NCBI GenBank assembly: GCA_023374045.1
Contig: CM041779.1
Coordinates: 144,957,485-145,021,484 of the forward strand
DNA from: Limonium bicolor
Taxonomy: Eukaryota; Streptophyta; Magnoliopsida; Caryophyllales; Plumbaginaceae
Length of the DNA: 64,000 nucleotides
Reading direction: 5' to 3'
Part shown: in pieces, positions 22,364-33,989 of the stretch
Layout of the letters: the number at the start of each line of letters is the position of its first letter
Numbering within the stretch: the stretch's first letter is position 1
Program-made: the position numbers and the translations under genes
The notes under the pieces: generated by a model
What the model was told of the DNA's origin: nothing
What the model saw: only the letters and a program-made list of their open reading frames with translations
The model's database searches: none

Positions 22364-23519
22364 CTATGTACCCAAGTAAGTAGGAAATGCTCAATACTAA
22401 CAAATATTATTATGAAGGGTAGGATAAACATGATCTTTAAACTTTTCGAGGAGTGTGATCCATCAACTACTGGTGGCATAGGTGTGCTTAGGGTAAAAAA
22501 TAAAAATTAGAGTTTTGGGGTATGATCCGGAGTACTTCAATGCTTCTTAGTTAAGGTGACTTTGAGAACTTTTATCATGGCCAACTTCTCTCAAGAATGG
22601 GCATTGAGGAGAAAACAAAAGGAAAAATAGATTTATGCATTTGTTTCACTTTTGAATAAGAGATGAGAAGATAATATGTAGGCATCAAGCCCTTGTATTT
22701 AAGAACACTCAACTCTCATTTGTTGGTTACCAATGGTGTCTCGCAAGTCCCTTGTTTATTATTAAATATTTTTTCTTTTTAACAGAGAAGCACCCCTTAG
22801 AAATCCCTAAGAAAGAAGACAGAAGGAATCCCTAAGCAATAAAAATCCAACCATTGCAGATCATTTGGTCACACCGCATAAAAAATGCTCCTCAAAAGTA
22901 ATCAAAATTTTTTAAATTTGTACCATTTATCCCACAATTCATAACAGTATTTATTTTTAAAGAGAACAACCCACATATAAAGGGTCCACGATATTGATTT
23001 TGGGAAAACGCAAGATAAGCAGAGAGATTAAGCATTTTAAGCAATGTGTCAATTTAAGAGAGACTTAAGACGATCGATAGAGAAGTGAGTCCTCCCCCAC
23101 ACTTAGATTGGAGCAATGTCCTCATTGCATAGGAAGAATTGAATTGACGAGGACATGCAATCTATCAGAGTACCTCACACAATTCAAAGGAGTAGGGAGT
23201 ATGTAAAAATTTGAAGTGCAAAGCAAAGAGAATGTACTCCCCAGAGTTCGCAGAGTGTTTAGACAGAGCTCCCCCACACTTGAGTTCAGCTGTAGAAATG
23301 TGAAAGATGTTCCTGTAATAAATATTCTAAACAGCCAGAAGAACTCAAGTTAATTCTCCTCGTTCTATCTCCTCTCTTTTTTTTATTATAAAAACATATA
23401 TAGGAATAATATGAAAAACAAAACATAAAACAAAAATAGTAGGGAAATAATATTTAACCACTGGGTTGCCTCCCAGTAAGCTGCCCGTATTTATAGTCTT
23501 TGGCTAGACTCCCGCTTTG
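22364..23519. other. Element N internal region without a recognisable gene
   Basis: AT-rich DNA. The phrase CCCCCACACTT(A/G)A occurs twice (about 23095 and 23275), and a T/A run lies near 23378. No frame is long or conserved enough to call. Confidence 0.5.
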
Positions 23520-23601
23520 TTATCCTGGATCAAAAATAAAAGTAGACAATAACTTCGGCAGGAAGACGAAGTTAGCGGTAATTAAAAGCAAACCACCTGG
23601 A

Positions 23602-24092
23602 TCAAAACAGAACGTTAACTCGGCAAATAAAATAGGAAAATGTATACTCCACAAAACCTGGTGTTTGAGGAGGTACTGCCGGTAACGTAGTTCTAACAGG
23701 AGACCAGGTGGTGATGACTTCTTCCTCAAATTGGAGGACGTAAACATCCTCCTCTTGTTGTTGAGGCTTATGGAGGCAGGGTGAGAGTTGATGAGAGACT
23801 GGTGGTAGCGCTTTCTCCTCAGATTTGAGAATATATATATCCTCTTCCGGTTGATGAGGCTCAATAGGATAATCATCCTCTAGCTCGCAGACTGGCTCAT
23901 ACAAAATATCTTTAAATTTAATTGCTTCTCTTGTGCTGGGGATGGAGATGGAGGCGAATTGTAACTTTCAGACATTTGCTCCAACTCAGCGTCAGAGAAA
24001 AATGTCCTGATAAGTTTCTTTATCTCCTCATCAGAACTTGTAGCTTCAATAATATCTGGCTCGAATCGATCTTCACTCCTTGGAGTCACCAC
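23602..24092 (-). pseudogene. Acidic ORF remnant in element N (two frames)
   Basis: Minus-strand frames 24092-23880 (70 codons) and 23904-23602 (100 codons) appear to be one acidic, proline-rich stretch split by a single-base shift near 23910. It has repeated EEDIYILKSEEK and EEDVYVLQFEEE-like segments, which suggests internal duplication. I do not recognise the family. A degenerate gag of an Athila relative is possible from position alone. Confidence 0.35.
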
Positions 24093-24255
24093 TAGAATCT
24101 CTTCTAGCGGCTGGTTCTGACTCGGGAGAAATTCGTCTGGCCCTTGTGTAGATTGCTATTCATTCTGATTGAAGTAGCAGTATCCCAACTGAGTTTTTGT
24201 ACTGTGTATTAGCCTGGTCGACTTCCCACCAATACGGCTCTCGATTTGACTGTTA

Positions 24256-24366
24256 AGGTGATTGATAATCCTTGACCAACCTTTGATACGAGGACATCTC
24301 CTCTTGCATGTGAGTCCATTCCAAATTGATCAACAATCTCTTCACCTCATCGTCGCCGCTCTCCAT
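24256..24366 (-). pseudogene. Short ORF downstream of the N leader
   Basis: This minus-strand ORF starts MESGDDEVKRLL and stops after 37 codons. It is the first ATG frame of note after the T-rich leader (24380-24620) that follows the PBS, the place where gag should begin. Too short to assign; probably a truncated gag start. Confidence 0.35.
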
Positions 24367-24379
24367 AATCAGTAACTAT

Positions 24380-24620
24380 CCTACAAAAAACGAAATAAAA
24401 ATACCAAGTAGAATAGAACTAATAATAGAAAATAAGCATAAAAACAGAAATTAACTAAATAAAAAAACAAATATGAAATAAAACAGAGATAAAATAAACT
24501 TGCTAAAATAAAAAGTAAGTAAAATGAAATAAAATTAAATAAAGCGAAAACAAAATATAAAAAAACAGATATAAACAAAATTAAACAGAAATCTCAATAA
24601 AATTAAAAACCATCAATTAA
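24380..24620 (-). other. AT-rich leader of element N
   Basis: AAATAAAA-type sequence on the plus strand between the PBS and the first ORF remnant. It gives a spurious Phe/Leu-rich frame on the minus strand. Confidence 0.5.
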
Positions 24621-24632
24621 CCGTGCCGGAGG

Positions 24633-24650
24633 TCCCCGACAACGGCGCCA
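24633..24650 (-). promoter_or_regulatory. Primer binding site, element N
   Basis: Minus strand TGGCGCCGTTGTCGGGGA, a few bases inside the 5' LTR end (24657). This GGCGCCGTTG...GGGGA form is typical of Athila-group elements. The exact tRNA match was not tested. Confidence 0.8.
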
Positions 24651-24656
24651 AAAACT

Positions 24657-26336
24657 TGTTGGAAGAAATAGCAACTACTTCTTACCACTTAGGCAGTGTA
24701 CCTATCGTTTTACGGAATAGTGGATATGTGGGTTGTCGTACTCTTGGGGACCTCGCTGTGGATAACTGATAGTATAATAAATTGACTGAGATTTCTATAA
24801 ACAGATTTTATCTTTTGAGGGAAATGGTTATTAGCTAACTCATAAGACAATAATAAAAACAATTAATTAAAACAGAAAAGAAATAGAAATTATAAATCTT
24901 TTTGTGTTAAAGAAGCATCCCGGGTTGTCCTGCTCACCTATTTTATTTAATTATATTAATATAACTTTCCCACTTTAGCAATAAACTCAAGAATCTTAAT
25001 TAGTTTATTGACCGTTCCTTGTCTAATAAACCCTAACTAGCAGAAATAACAAGCTGCATAACATGCCAAGTTAATTCAACCAATTGCATTATTAACAATC
25101 CCTATTGGAGAACGATTAACCTATACGGCGAGAAACTCGCTTCTAGTCGTTAACCCGTTTTGACTTCCTGTGTCTAGAACCTTGTCTCAGCACTGCATTT
25201 TAACAAAGAACTACAAATATCACTTTAATAATTGTACAAGAGAATTAAAGCGCATTAAGGATAAGAATCAAAATACTACTTAGATAAATTATACTGGAAA
25301 GCTTACATAACACAATTATATAAAATAGGCTCGCTTCCTAACCCGGGAAGGCTAGATTTATTAATCACACATAATTATACAGTAAAACAAGCGTAAGAAA
25401 TAACATAGTCGGAACCAACGAAGAAGAACGAACAGACAATTGATCCCTTCATTGGTTCTCTGGAAACTAACAGCATAAGGCTGATGAAGAAAGAAAATAA
25501 AATGGAGAAGTGGGGGATAAGAAGATGGAATGGATCGTAGGTGTGAGCGATGGATTATTTACTGGCTGAAGGAATGATTTATTTGATGCAGAGGTACTGG
25601 GTTTATATAGAAGGAAGGAGGAGGAAGAAGACAGAGGGAACACCGCGTGAGCAATTTCAGTAATGGATTGGGGCGGCAGAACGCGTGAAATACTGTCGGC
25701 AGGCGCCTGATATTGCTGCTCGGGTAGATGGATAAGTTGCAGGCGCCGCAACGAAGAAGATAAACAGCACCGAATTCTGTCGCGTTAATATCTGGATCTG
25801 GTGCATTTTTAGACACGTCCGCCCCGTGTGTCCGCCTAAGTTCGTGCAGACGTCACTCACGTCCGCTTGTTGTCCGCCCAGTTTTATGCGGACACACCGA
25901 TGTCCGCCTCCTGTCCGCCTAAGTTCATGCGGACACAGCTGATGTCCGCCTCCTGTCCGCCTAAGTTCATGCGGACACAGCAATGTCCGCTCCCTGTCCG
26001 CCCAAACATACGCGGACGCCTCTGTCGTGTCCCCACCTCTGTCCGGCCAAACATACGCGGACAGAATGAATCTGTTTTCTATTTTCCTGCAATCTTCAAC
26101 CGGCACCAGATTCTTCGTTATAAGTCCGTTTTTCGAGCCGTTTGCGCCTATGCATTCGTCTCTTCGTCTACTTTGCTCCTAGCTTGGTTTTCCTCATGTT
26201 TAACCAATAAATTTGTGAGATAAACATAAAACATAAACTAGAGGAAAAACATACGATAAGTGAGAAATGAGCAAGAAAAGTGCTGATATAATATATGAAA
26301 TACACCCATAAAACATGCTCATTTGGACACTTATCA
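24657..26336 (-). repeat. Element N 5' LTR
   Basis: TG...CA ends. Its 3' side abuts the PBS and its outer side abuts the broken chromodomain of element B. Confidence 0.85.
25816..26064. repeat. TGTCCGC/GCGGACA inverted-repeat array, N 5' LTR
   Basis: Units of about 42 bp. Clean stems are 25912-25918 with 25929-25935 and 25954-25960 with 25971-25977 (7 bp, loop 10). The array lies about 0.27-0.52 kb from the LTR start in the element's sense, so within the likely U3/R region. Confidence 0.85.
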
Positions 26337-27281
26337 TCTACCTCCCACGTAGCCTCTTCTGTTCCATGATTGGACCATAAGACTTTGACCATGCGGATGG
26401 ACTTCGATCGTGTCTCCCTGGTCTAGTGTCCATTACTCTAATGGGATACTCCTCATAGGATAGATTCTGCTCTAGCTCCAAGACCTCTGGATGCAGCACG
26501 TGCGAAGGGTCGGGAACATACCGTTTCAGCTGGGATACATAGATGACGTTGTGGACTTTCTCCAATTCACAAGGAAGTGCTAATCGGTATGCCACCTCTC
26601 CAATCCTCTCTAAGATCTCATAATGTCCAACGAACTTGGGGCTGAGTTTCCCCTTCTTCCCGAACCTGGTTACTCCTCTGACAGGAGATATCTTCAGGAA
26701 GACTCTGTCTCCCACCTCGAACTCAACTGGTCTGCGCTTGAGGTCGGCATAGGACTTCTGCCTGTCCTGAGCTGCCTTCATTCGACTCTGAATCACCCAG
26801 ACTTGCTCCATAGTCTCTTCGATCATCTGAGGCCCCAAAAAACAGTCTCACTAATGTCGCTCCAGCATAACGGTGTTCTACACTTCCTCCCATACAGGGC
26901 CTCGTAGGAAGCCATCGTGATGCTGGTATGGTAACTGTTATTGTACGAAAATTCCACCAAGTGCAGCATATCAGCCCATGAACCCTGGAAGTCCATCACA
27001 CATGCTCGAAGCATCTCCTCTAAGGTCTGGATGGTTCTCTCGGTCTGGCCATCAGTGGCTGGATGAAAGGCAGTGCTCAACTTCAGCTTGGTGCCCATCA
27101 CCTTCTGAAATTGCTGCCAGAAATGGGCTAAGAATCTCGAGTCTCTGTCTGATATGATGGTCTCAGGTACTCCATGGTATCTCACCACATTCCTAATGTA
27201 GGCATCTACTAACTGACTCATGGACCACGTCTTCTTCATGGGTATGAATCGTGCAGACTTAGTGAGGCGGTCCACTATCAC
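26337..27281 (-). pseudogene. Element B integrase core, GPY/F module and start of chromodomain
   Basis: The frame ending at 26823 carries the integrase catalytic core, with ISDRDSRF (second Asp) and the HPATDGQTER block (catalytic Glu region), then LVEFSYNNSYH. A frameshift near 26830 leads to a second frame (26838-26338) with VGDRVFLKISP and the GKLSPKFVGHYEILERIGEVAYRLALP GPY/F-type segment, then PIRVMD...VKVLWSNHGTEEATWEV, the chromodomain. The coding sequence is cut at 26337 by element N and resumes at 20658. Integrase would insert cDNA, and the chromodomain is thought to bias targeting to heterochromatin. Confidence 0.85.
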
Positions 27282-28271
27282 CTAAATCTGGTCAACTCCT
27301 CCTCTCGCCGGTGGTAAACCCATCACAAAGTCCATGGAAATGGAGTCCCACTTCCACTTTGGGACCTTCAGCGGCTGCAACAAACCTCCCATTGTCTTGT
27401 GTTCAAATTTGATCTTCTGACAGGTAAGGCACTTCGACACAAACTCCGCCACTTCCCGCTTCATCTTAGGCCACCAGAACATCTTCTTTAAGTCTTTATA
27501 CAACTTATCACCACCAGGATGAACCGAATAGGGAGTATGATGGGCCTCCCTCATCAGTCTCTCCTTTACCTCAGCACACCCTTGAGGCACACACCATCGG
27601 CCTCTGAATCTCAGGCTACCATCACTGTGGATCTCGAACCCCTCAGCTTTCCCTTCCTTAATCTTCTCCTTGATACGCTCTAGCTTCGCATCACCAGGCT
27701 GCCCTTTGAGTATCTCCCCATGGATGTCGGAAGAAATACTCATGTGGTACAACCTTACCTCGCACTCCACTCCTCCTGCCTCCATCACCTCCAGATTCAG
27801 TCTTTGAAAGTCATGAACTAGCTTGTCTGGAAGAACCCACATTGAATTCACAGAATGGCTCTTCTTCCTGCTCAGGGCATCGGCCACCAGATTAGTCTTT
27901 CCTTCATGATACAAAATCTCCAAGTCGTAATCCTTGATCAATTCTAGCCATCTCCTCTGCCTCATGTTAAGTTCTTTCAGGGTGAAGATGTACTTGAGGC
28001 TCTTGTGGTCGGTGTAGATCTTGCAGGAGACACCGTAGAGGTAGTGCCTCCAGATCTTAAGGGCGAAGACTACTGCTGCAAGCTCTAAGTCGTGCGTCGG
28101 GTATCGGGTCTCATACTCCTTCAGCTGTCTCGATGCATAGGCTATGACTTTCCCGTGCTGCATCAAGACACATCCCAAGCCATACTTGGAAACGTCACTT
28201 AAAACCTCGAATCCGTCTGTCCCTGAGGGCAAAGTTAACACTGGGGCTGTGGTCAACCTGTCCTTCAACAT
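27282..28271 (-). pseudogene. Element B RNase H and integrase zinc finger
   Basis: A single 329-codon frame starts in the RT/RNase H connection. The RNase H part shows [28 protein letters not shown] and TDHKSLKY, and ends near VADALSRK. The HHCC finger follows (H...[12 protein letters not shown]...CLTCQ), then the opening of the integrase core, [13 protein letters not shown], with the first catalytic Asp. A stop at 27282 interrupts the core. Integrase resumes one codon later in the same frame at 27281, so a point nonsense change explains the break. Confidence 0.88.
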
Positions 28272-29194
28272 CTGGAACGCCTTCTCACAATCATCGTCCC
28301 ATTGAAATTGGTTACCTTCTTCATGAGGATTGTGAGGGGTCTCACAATCTTCGAGAAATCCTTCACAAATCTTTTGTAGTAACCTGCTAGACCCAGGAAG
28401 CTACAAACTTCTGTCAGGTTGCTTGGTCTTGGCCACTCATTCATTGCTTGGATCTTGGTTGGATCCACTGAGATTCCCTTCTTGGTAACGATGTGGCCCA
28501 GGAATGCCACTCGGTCCAACCAAAAGTCGCACTTGGACAGCTTGGCGTAAAGCTGCGGCTCTCTCTGGATCTGCAGGACTGATCTCAGGTGCTCCTCATG
28601 CTTCATCATCCTTGGAGTAGATGAGGATATCGTCTATAAATACCACCACGAACCGGTTAAATAGGGATTAAAGATCCGGTTCATGAGGTCCATGAAGATT
28701 GCCAGTGCGTTTGTCAATCCAAAGGGCATCACCAGGAACTCGAAGTGCCCATATCTGGTCCTGAAAGCAGTCTTCGGGATGTCCTTCTCTACAACACGTA
28801 GCTGGTGGTATCCCGACCTCAAGTCTATCTTGGAGAAGACTCCTGCACCCTGAAGCTGGTCGAAAAGGTCGTCGATTCTGGGCAAGGGATACCGGTTCTT
28901 CACAGTGATCTGATTCAACTCCCGGTAGTCTATGCACAGCCTCATGCTCCCATCCTTCTTCTTTACGAACAAGACAGGAGCTCCCCAAGGCGATACACTC
29001 GGGCGAATGTATCCCTTCTCCAAGAGGTCCTCCAACTGAACCTTCAGTTCCTTCAATTCTGATGGCGCCATACGGTTTGTGGCCTTGGAAATAGGCGCTG
29101 CTCCTGGCACGAGGTCGACACTGAACTCCACCTCTCTGTCTGGCGGCATGCTAGGAATCTCATCTGGAAAGACGTCAGGGAACTTGTTGACCAC
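28265..29194 (-). pseudogene. Element B reverse transcriptase
   Basis: The frame 29194-28634 has [41 protein letters not shown] and MPFGLTNA, the standard gypsy RT blocks. The catalytic FIDD follows at about 28625-28637 in a shifted frame, and the thumb and connection continue in 28609-28265 with LGHIV and [17 protein letters not shown] stop at 29195 separates it from protease. Two or more single-base shifts around 28610-28670 break the enzyme at its active site. Confidence 0.9.
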
Positions 29195-29722
29195 TCAAAT
29201 CTCTTTCAAAGGGTTTGGCTCTCGACTCAGGTCCTGGACATGGCAAAGGTATGCCTGCTGTCCCTTCCTCACTTGGGAGAGAATTGACATGGCAGAGACT
29301 ATCTTTACTCCCGGTTTCTTCTCCACGCTACTGTAGGAGACACTTCGGCCCGACAGTCCTCTCAGGATGATCTTCTGCTCTCCACAATCGATCTTCCCCT
29401 TATACTTGCTTAGCCAGTCCATCCCCAAGATGATATCGAAGTCGGGGAGCACGAACTGGATCAGGTCAGCTACAAATGTATCCCCCTTTATGTCTACCCC
29501 CACATCTTTCAATACATGATTATAAGAAATAACCCGCCCGGAGGGTATAGATACTACTATAGTAGGGGACTTACAAGTTTCTAGACCCAGTTCCTTAACA
29601 AAATTCTCAGAAATAAACGAGTACGAAGCTCCAGTATCAAACAAAATACGAGCAGGGGTACCATGAATAGAGAAGGTACCTGCTAACACCTCTTCTTCGG
29701 CCTCAACTTCGGCCCGACTCAT
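29195..29722 (-). pseudogene. Element B aspartic protease
   Basis: A 175-codon frame with ARILFDTGASYSFIS (catalytic DTGA, Asp codon at about 29638-29636), the flap region, and FDIILGMDWLSKY, the hydrophobic ILG block typical of chromovirus proteases. A stop falls after NPLKEI. It would process the Gag-Pol polyprotein. Confidence 0.88.
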
Positions 29723-29921
29723 AACGTTGATCCTCCCAGGAGCTCGACCGTTGTCTCGGTTCTCCCCTTGACCTCTGTTGCCTCAATTCCACCCCCGCCC
29801 ATTCCACGCTGGCAGCAACCTCGCGCTGGTTCTGGCCCTGGTGCTGATCTCTGCCTCGAGGCTAGGAGTCTACTGGTCTGTAGGCCCGATTTCCGCCATT
29901 CCCCCTCTGCTGAGTGCCACC

Positions 29922-30867
29922 CTAAAGGCTCTGGAAGCACTCAACAGCTCTGTGGCCCTTTCTGCCACACCGGAAGCACGCCACCAGGTTTCCTTCACAG
30001 TCTTTCCCCGGGTGGTCCTTGTGGCATCTCCTGCAGTGGAAGTGCCTATCTCGCACAGTCTCTCCTCCCTGTATCTGCCCCTGGGGTCTATCATTCCTCC
30101 TCTGGTCATTCCTCTGATTCCCATCGAACCTTCTCCTATCACCTGAGTTAGGTCTCCACCTCTTGTCCTGGTTGGGCCTCTGATGGCTGTCGTCTCGACT
30201 CCGGGACTCCTCCTCGTCCTCCATCTTCCTCTTTTGGCCTGCCTGGACCTCCCTTCTCTTCTGCTGCACCCTATACAGGTTCGCAGCCTTTCCATAAGCG
30301 TCCTAGAGGGTAGGTATCGCCAGCACGCTCAAAGCCTCCTGGAGACTCCAGTTGAGTCCCCCACAAATCTCTGCACCTTGAACGCCTCGTCAGGGACCAT
30401 CGTCGGCGCGAACCTCACCAGCTCTAGGAACTTGGAGTGGTACTCCTTCACTCCGGGCCTACTGCTTGAGCTCAGAGAACTCCAGATATTTTTGCATCCG
30501 GACATGCTCAGGATAGAATCGCCTGCGCATGGCCTCCTTCAATGCCTCCCATCCAAAATGAGGTCCCGCCAGAAGAGCGTCCTTGTTGGCAGACCACCAG
30601 ATGTCAGCCTCGCTCTTGAAGTAGTAGACAGCGGCATTGACTCTCCTATCAGCAGGGCAGTTGACTGCCTCAAAGATTTTGTCGAACTCTCGTAGCCAAT
30701 CTCCAGTGTACCAGGTCCTCCCCTCCCTTGAATGCAGTCGGCTTCAGGTGGGCAATCCTCTTCGTGTAATCTTCTGGCACATTGTCTCGCTGGGCTTGTC
30801 GCTGGACAATCTGGCCCAGGTTCAAAGCAAGCTCTTGGAGCTGTCTCATTGGGTCGTTGGCGGCCAT
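29922..30867 (-). pseudogene. Element B Gag (capsid and nucleocapsid)
   Basis: The start codon is at 30867 (MAANDPMRQLQEL). LKPTAFKGGEDLVHW marks the beginning of the gag domain. At least two frameshifts follow (near 30700 and 30300). The C-terminal part (30269-29922) is basic and Arg/Asp/Gln-rich, then carries two zinc knuckles, CRRCHKDHPGKDC and CFRCGRKGHRAVEC, the nucleocapsid RNA-binding motifs. The doubled knuckle is unusual but the first one is shortened. The frame then shifts into a linker leading to protease. Confidence 0.85.
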
Positions 30868-31276
30868 GGTAGTCCTTCTGCTTCAACTTCTGGTGTTGTA
30901 GAAGAAGTTCAATCGGTCTGCCAGTCTACCCTACTCAAGGTGGACTCCTGATTATGAGACCAAAAATTTAAAGGGTTCTCAAATCCCCCATAATGATTCC
31001 CTCCTAGTTATGCTACAATCTCACTACCCCAATCCACGGGTAGGCAATTCAGATATAATGAATGTATATATACCAGAGTATTATCATCACACATATTTCA
31101 CATATGTATAACCAGTAAACCATATTCCTTGTATAATCTACAAACACTACACAGAAATGCCCAATGTAACTCAGCAGATCACCATATACAGTATAATCCA
31201 ACATAAATGTCCCCAACGGCTTATCCCCCAAGTTTTTAATCCAATTAACTCAAATTTTATCTTATTTCAAAAACAT
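30868..31276 (-). other. Element B 5' untranslated leader
   Basis: About 410 bp between PBS and gag start, AT-rich, with no ORF of interest. Packaging signals would be expected here but I cannot identify one. Confidence 0.6.
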
Positions 31277-31289
31277 GGCACTGATACCA
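31277..31289 (-). promoter_or_regulatory. Primer binding site, element B
   Basis: On the minus strand TGGTATCAGTGCC, 3 nt from the LTR end at 31293. It has one mismatch to the usual initiator-Met form TGGTATCAGAGCC. Confidence 0.85.
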
Positions 31290-31292
31290 CCT

Positions 31293-33915
31293 TGTAACAC
31301 CCTGGATTTTACCTCAAATGATAGCTTATAAAAATACAAATCTAACGGCGCAAACGGAATCAAAAACGGACCTCAAACGAGCCCTAAAAGTGTAAAATAG
31401 AGTTGGTCCGAACTTGTGTCCGGACATTGGAAGTTCGGACACAAGCCGAGGAAAACAGACTGCAGAAAACCATTTGTCCGAACTTGTGTCCGGACGTTGA
31501 TGTTCGGACACAAGTCGAGAGTTAGAAGACTGAAAAGCGACAAAGTCCGAACTTGTGTCCGGACTTCGAAGTTCGGACACAAGACGAGTTTCAAACTTCG
31601 GAAAATCTCTTACGTGGTCCGAACATTGGTCCAAACTTGTAAGTCCGGACATAAGTCGAGACTTGCAAGCTGGACCCGTCCTCACATGCTGTCCGAACTT
31701 TGATGCCCGGACAGATGTTCGGACACAACCAAATGACGAAAACCTTTGAAATCTTTCGGGGCCTATCCGAACATTGGTCCGGACGGACGTTCAGACAGGT
31801 CCTTAAATGCAGTTTCCAGCGCGTAAACAGAAACCAAAACACATGTGTAAAACATAACAACAATATGAGAAACACTTAAATGGACAAAGACATAATTAAG
31901 TACCTAGTACAAAGCTCAAACTTCATAAAGCTGATTCATAAACTGCCAATAATTACTAACAGTGAATACTCAAATAAACATAACCTTAAACAGCAGCGGA
32001 TTTCAAAACATCCAGGGCATTACCGCCACACCCAATTCCCATGGGTGCTCAGGCTAATGAACTAAAAACCATCAAAACAAAGGTTAACTCAATTTATACT
32101 GAAGCTAAAATAAACACTCAGAGAGTGAAACCTTGGAAAAACAACACAACATCTCTTAATCATTGTAACTCAAAACATCGCCTTAATAATTCAACTCCTA
32201 AACTATGTGAATCGTCATCCCGATCCCCACACTTAGTTATCCATACCTGCGATCATAAAACATAGACAAAAACATTGAAAGGATCGCACAAATCAGAAAA
32301 AACTGAGTAAAGACTATCTCAATCTGTAAAATACATTTTAGAACCTCATTTGTCATTTGTCAATCAGAGAGGAATAATTTGATGAACATTGGACGAACTT
32401 CCAGAATCCAAAACAACATTCAAAATCACAGTAGGGAGCTTTCAGCAGGAGATCACCACAATACCAAATACGGGGTCACCTGTGGGACCCCAAACAATAG
32501 GACAGTCACCTCTGGGACCGTTAGACAACCAGCTCACCTTAAGTCCTTAAGTGTGCACACCCCCTATGAAACAACAGTATCATAGAGTAGATCATAGAGC
32601 TTAACTGCAACAATGTGTGCAGCGCAAATAACAATAACTATGGGCTCCCAAACAATAGAATACAACCTGTGAAAGACTCCCACAATCCAGAACCAAAATC
32701 CAAAGCACAATCCAATTCCTCAATTCCAAAACGTGGGAACAATCCCCAATTTCCAAAACACAACCGAGAACTCGTAAAAGCACCACGAAACCTTTGTCCA
32801 ATTGTTTTACAAAACATCACAAACAATCATTGAGCATAGAATTTACCTGAATCACCCAAAACCCTCAAGAGCCCAACTGCTCCGGATTATCAAAAGCGCT
32901 CGTCAATGTAATCGGCGTCTAGGTAATCAAAACCAACAATCAGGAATTGCTGAACAACACGTAAAGATATTTATACAACCTAGTTAGAATACATTACCCC
33001 ATAATCCACTAACTGGCACCAGAGAATTGATTAGACCTCGACAGAACTAGCGTAAGATTCCCAAGAGTTGAAAAAAGAGAGCGAGAAATTTTGTGTAGAG
33101 TGTAAGCGCAGGAACGACGTATTGAGGATGAAGAAGAATGAGGAAACTGATGTTTTAAATAGAAAAATAATTGTAAAACAAGAAAGGATTTTATTAAATT
33201 AGTAATTAAGTCTATGTTTAAGGAGAGAAGATATTAAATATCAAAAGAGAATTCAGTATTGCCAATATTTAAAAGGTGTAGAACTTATAATTAAATTAAT
33301 GAATCAACAACTTGAAATAGAAGAACGTGGTTAACCGTTGTAACAAGATAAGGATGAGAAATAAAATATTTAGGAAGTTAATTAATAAACATCTACTTGG
33401 AAGGAGTAGTTTAGAAATAAATAAATATATATATTGTAAATGGTTTCAAAGTTCAACAGAAAAGAAAAACAATTACGTTAAAGTATGAATCAAAATGCTA
33501 GTAATATATTTGCTGAGGGAAGAATAAGGAGAGTTAATAAATATTATATTAAGAAGTCAATTAGGATTTGAACTCTTGAAATCAAATAACAAAAGGAGAA
33601 AGCCAAATTGAATTCGAACTCCATTTATCTAAAGTTAATAAATTGGGAAGAGGATTCTAGAATGGTGTTTTAAAGCTTAATTAACAAAACGAGGTTAGAA
33701 GGATAACGCAATATCTAAATAGTATAATATCCGTAATATATACCTAAAGTCAATAAGGCTAAAACGTTACAAATAATTGTAAACACTTTTAAGGAGAAAG
33801 ATTAATTTAGGAATAGATGTCGTTTAATTGTCTGGGCCACCCTAATACCAACCTCAGTCACATTAATCAAACTATATACTATATCATTCCTAACTTGAAA
33901 TTCCTAGGTATTTCA
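31293..33915 (-). repeat. Element B 5' LTR (2623 bp), also 3' LTR of a second B copy
   Basis: TG...CA termini. The left side meets the PBS of the B copy described here. The right side meets a PPT and hairpin identical to those at 20522-20559, so the same LTR closes another B copy that runs into the N gap. Confidence 0.88.
31406..31800. repeat. CTTGTGTCCG / CGGACACAAG inverted-repeat array, LTR B
   Basis: Three consecutive perfect 10 bp stems lie at 31413-31422/31436-31445, 31483-31492/31505-31514 and 31552-31561/31574-31583, with loops of 12-13 nt and a spacing of about 70 bp. Two or three more diverged units follow to 31800. Confidence 0.9.
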
Positions 33916-33989
33916 TCTCATCCCCTTAAAAGAAAGCTTCGCCCTCGAAGCTAAAACTTATCCATAGGGCGAAAAACTACTAGATGAAG
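33916..33989 (-). mobile_element. Start of a second element B internal region (PPT and hairpin)
   Basis: Nearly identical to 20522-20595. It includes the PPT and the AGCTTCG/CGAAGCT hairpin (33935-33952). It stops at the N run. Confidence 0.85.

Larger units (their letters stand above)
20659..26336 (-). mobile_element. Element N: nested non-autonomous Athila-like LTR element
   Basis: LTRs 20659-22326 (1668 bp) and 24657-26336 (1680 bp) flank only 2.3 kb of internal DNA. Minus-strand LTRs start TGATAAGTGTCC and end CCAACA. The PBS reads TGGCGCCGTTGTCGGGGA, close to the form typical of Athila-type elements, and the PPT region has the GAGGACAAGC...GTTGGGGGTG pattern common in that group. The internal DNA has only short acidic ORF remnants and no RT or integrase. 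Flanks CTTAC (20654-20658) and TCTAC (26337-26341) are an imperfect 5 bp target duplication. Confidence 0.85.
18153..33915 (-). mobile_element. Element B: Tekay-type chromovirus (Ty3/gypsy) with nested insertion
   Basis: The left LTR fragment (18153-20521) and right LTR (31293-33915) flank an internal region of 10.8 kb. Removing nested element N leaves about 5.1 kb, the size expected for a complete plant chromovirus. Order on the minus strand is LTR, initiator-Met-like PBS, gag with two zinc knuckles, DTGA protease, RT, RNase H, integrase, chromodomain, PPT, LTR. The C-terminal chromodomain and the domain order place it in the chromoviruses. Tekay/Del is my best clade call. Frameshifts throughout make this copy non-functional as read. 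Confidence 0.88.

Noticed and set aside
31406..31800. Regular spaced hairpins as a CRISPR array
   Set aside because: The repeats diverge, the spacers are related to each other and the context is a plant LTR.
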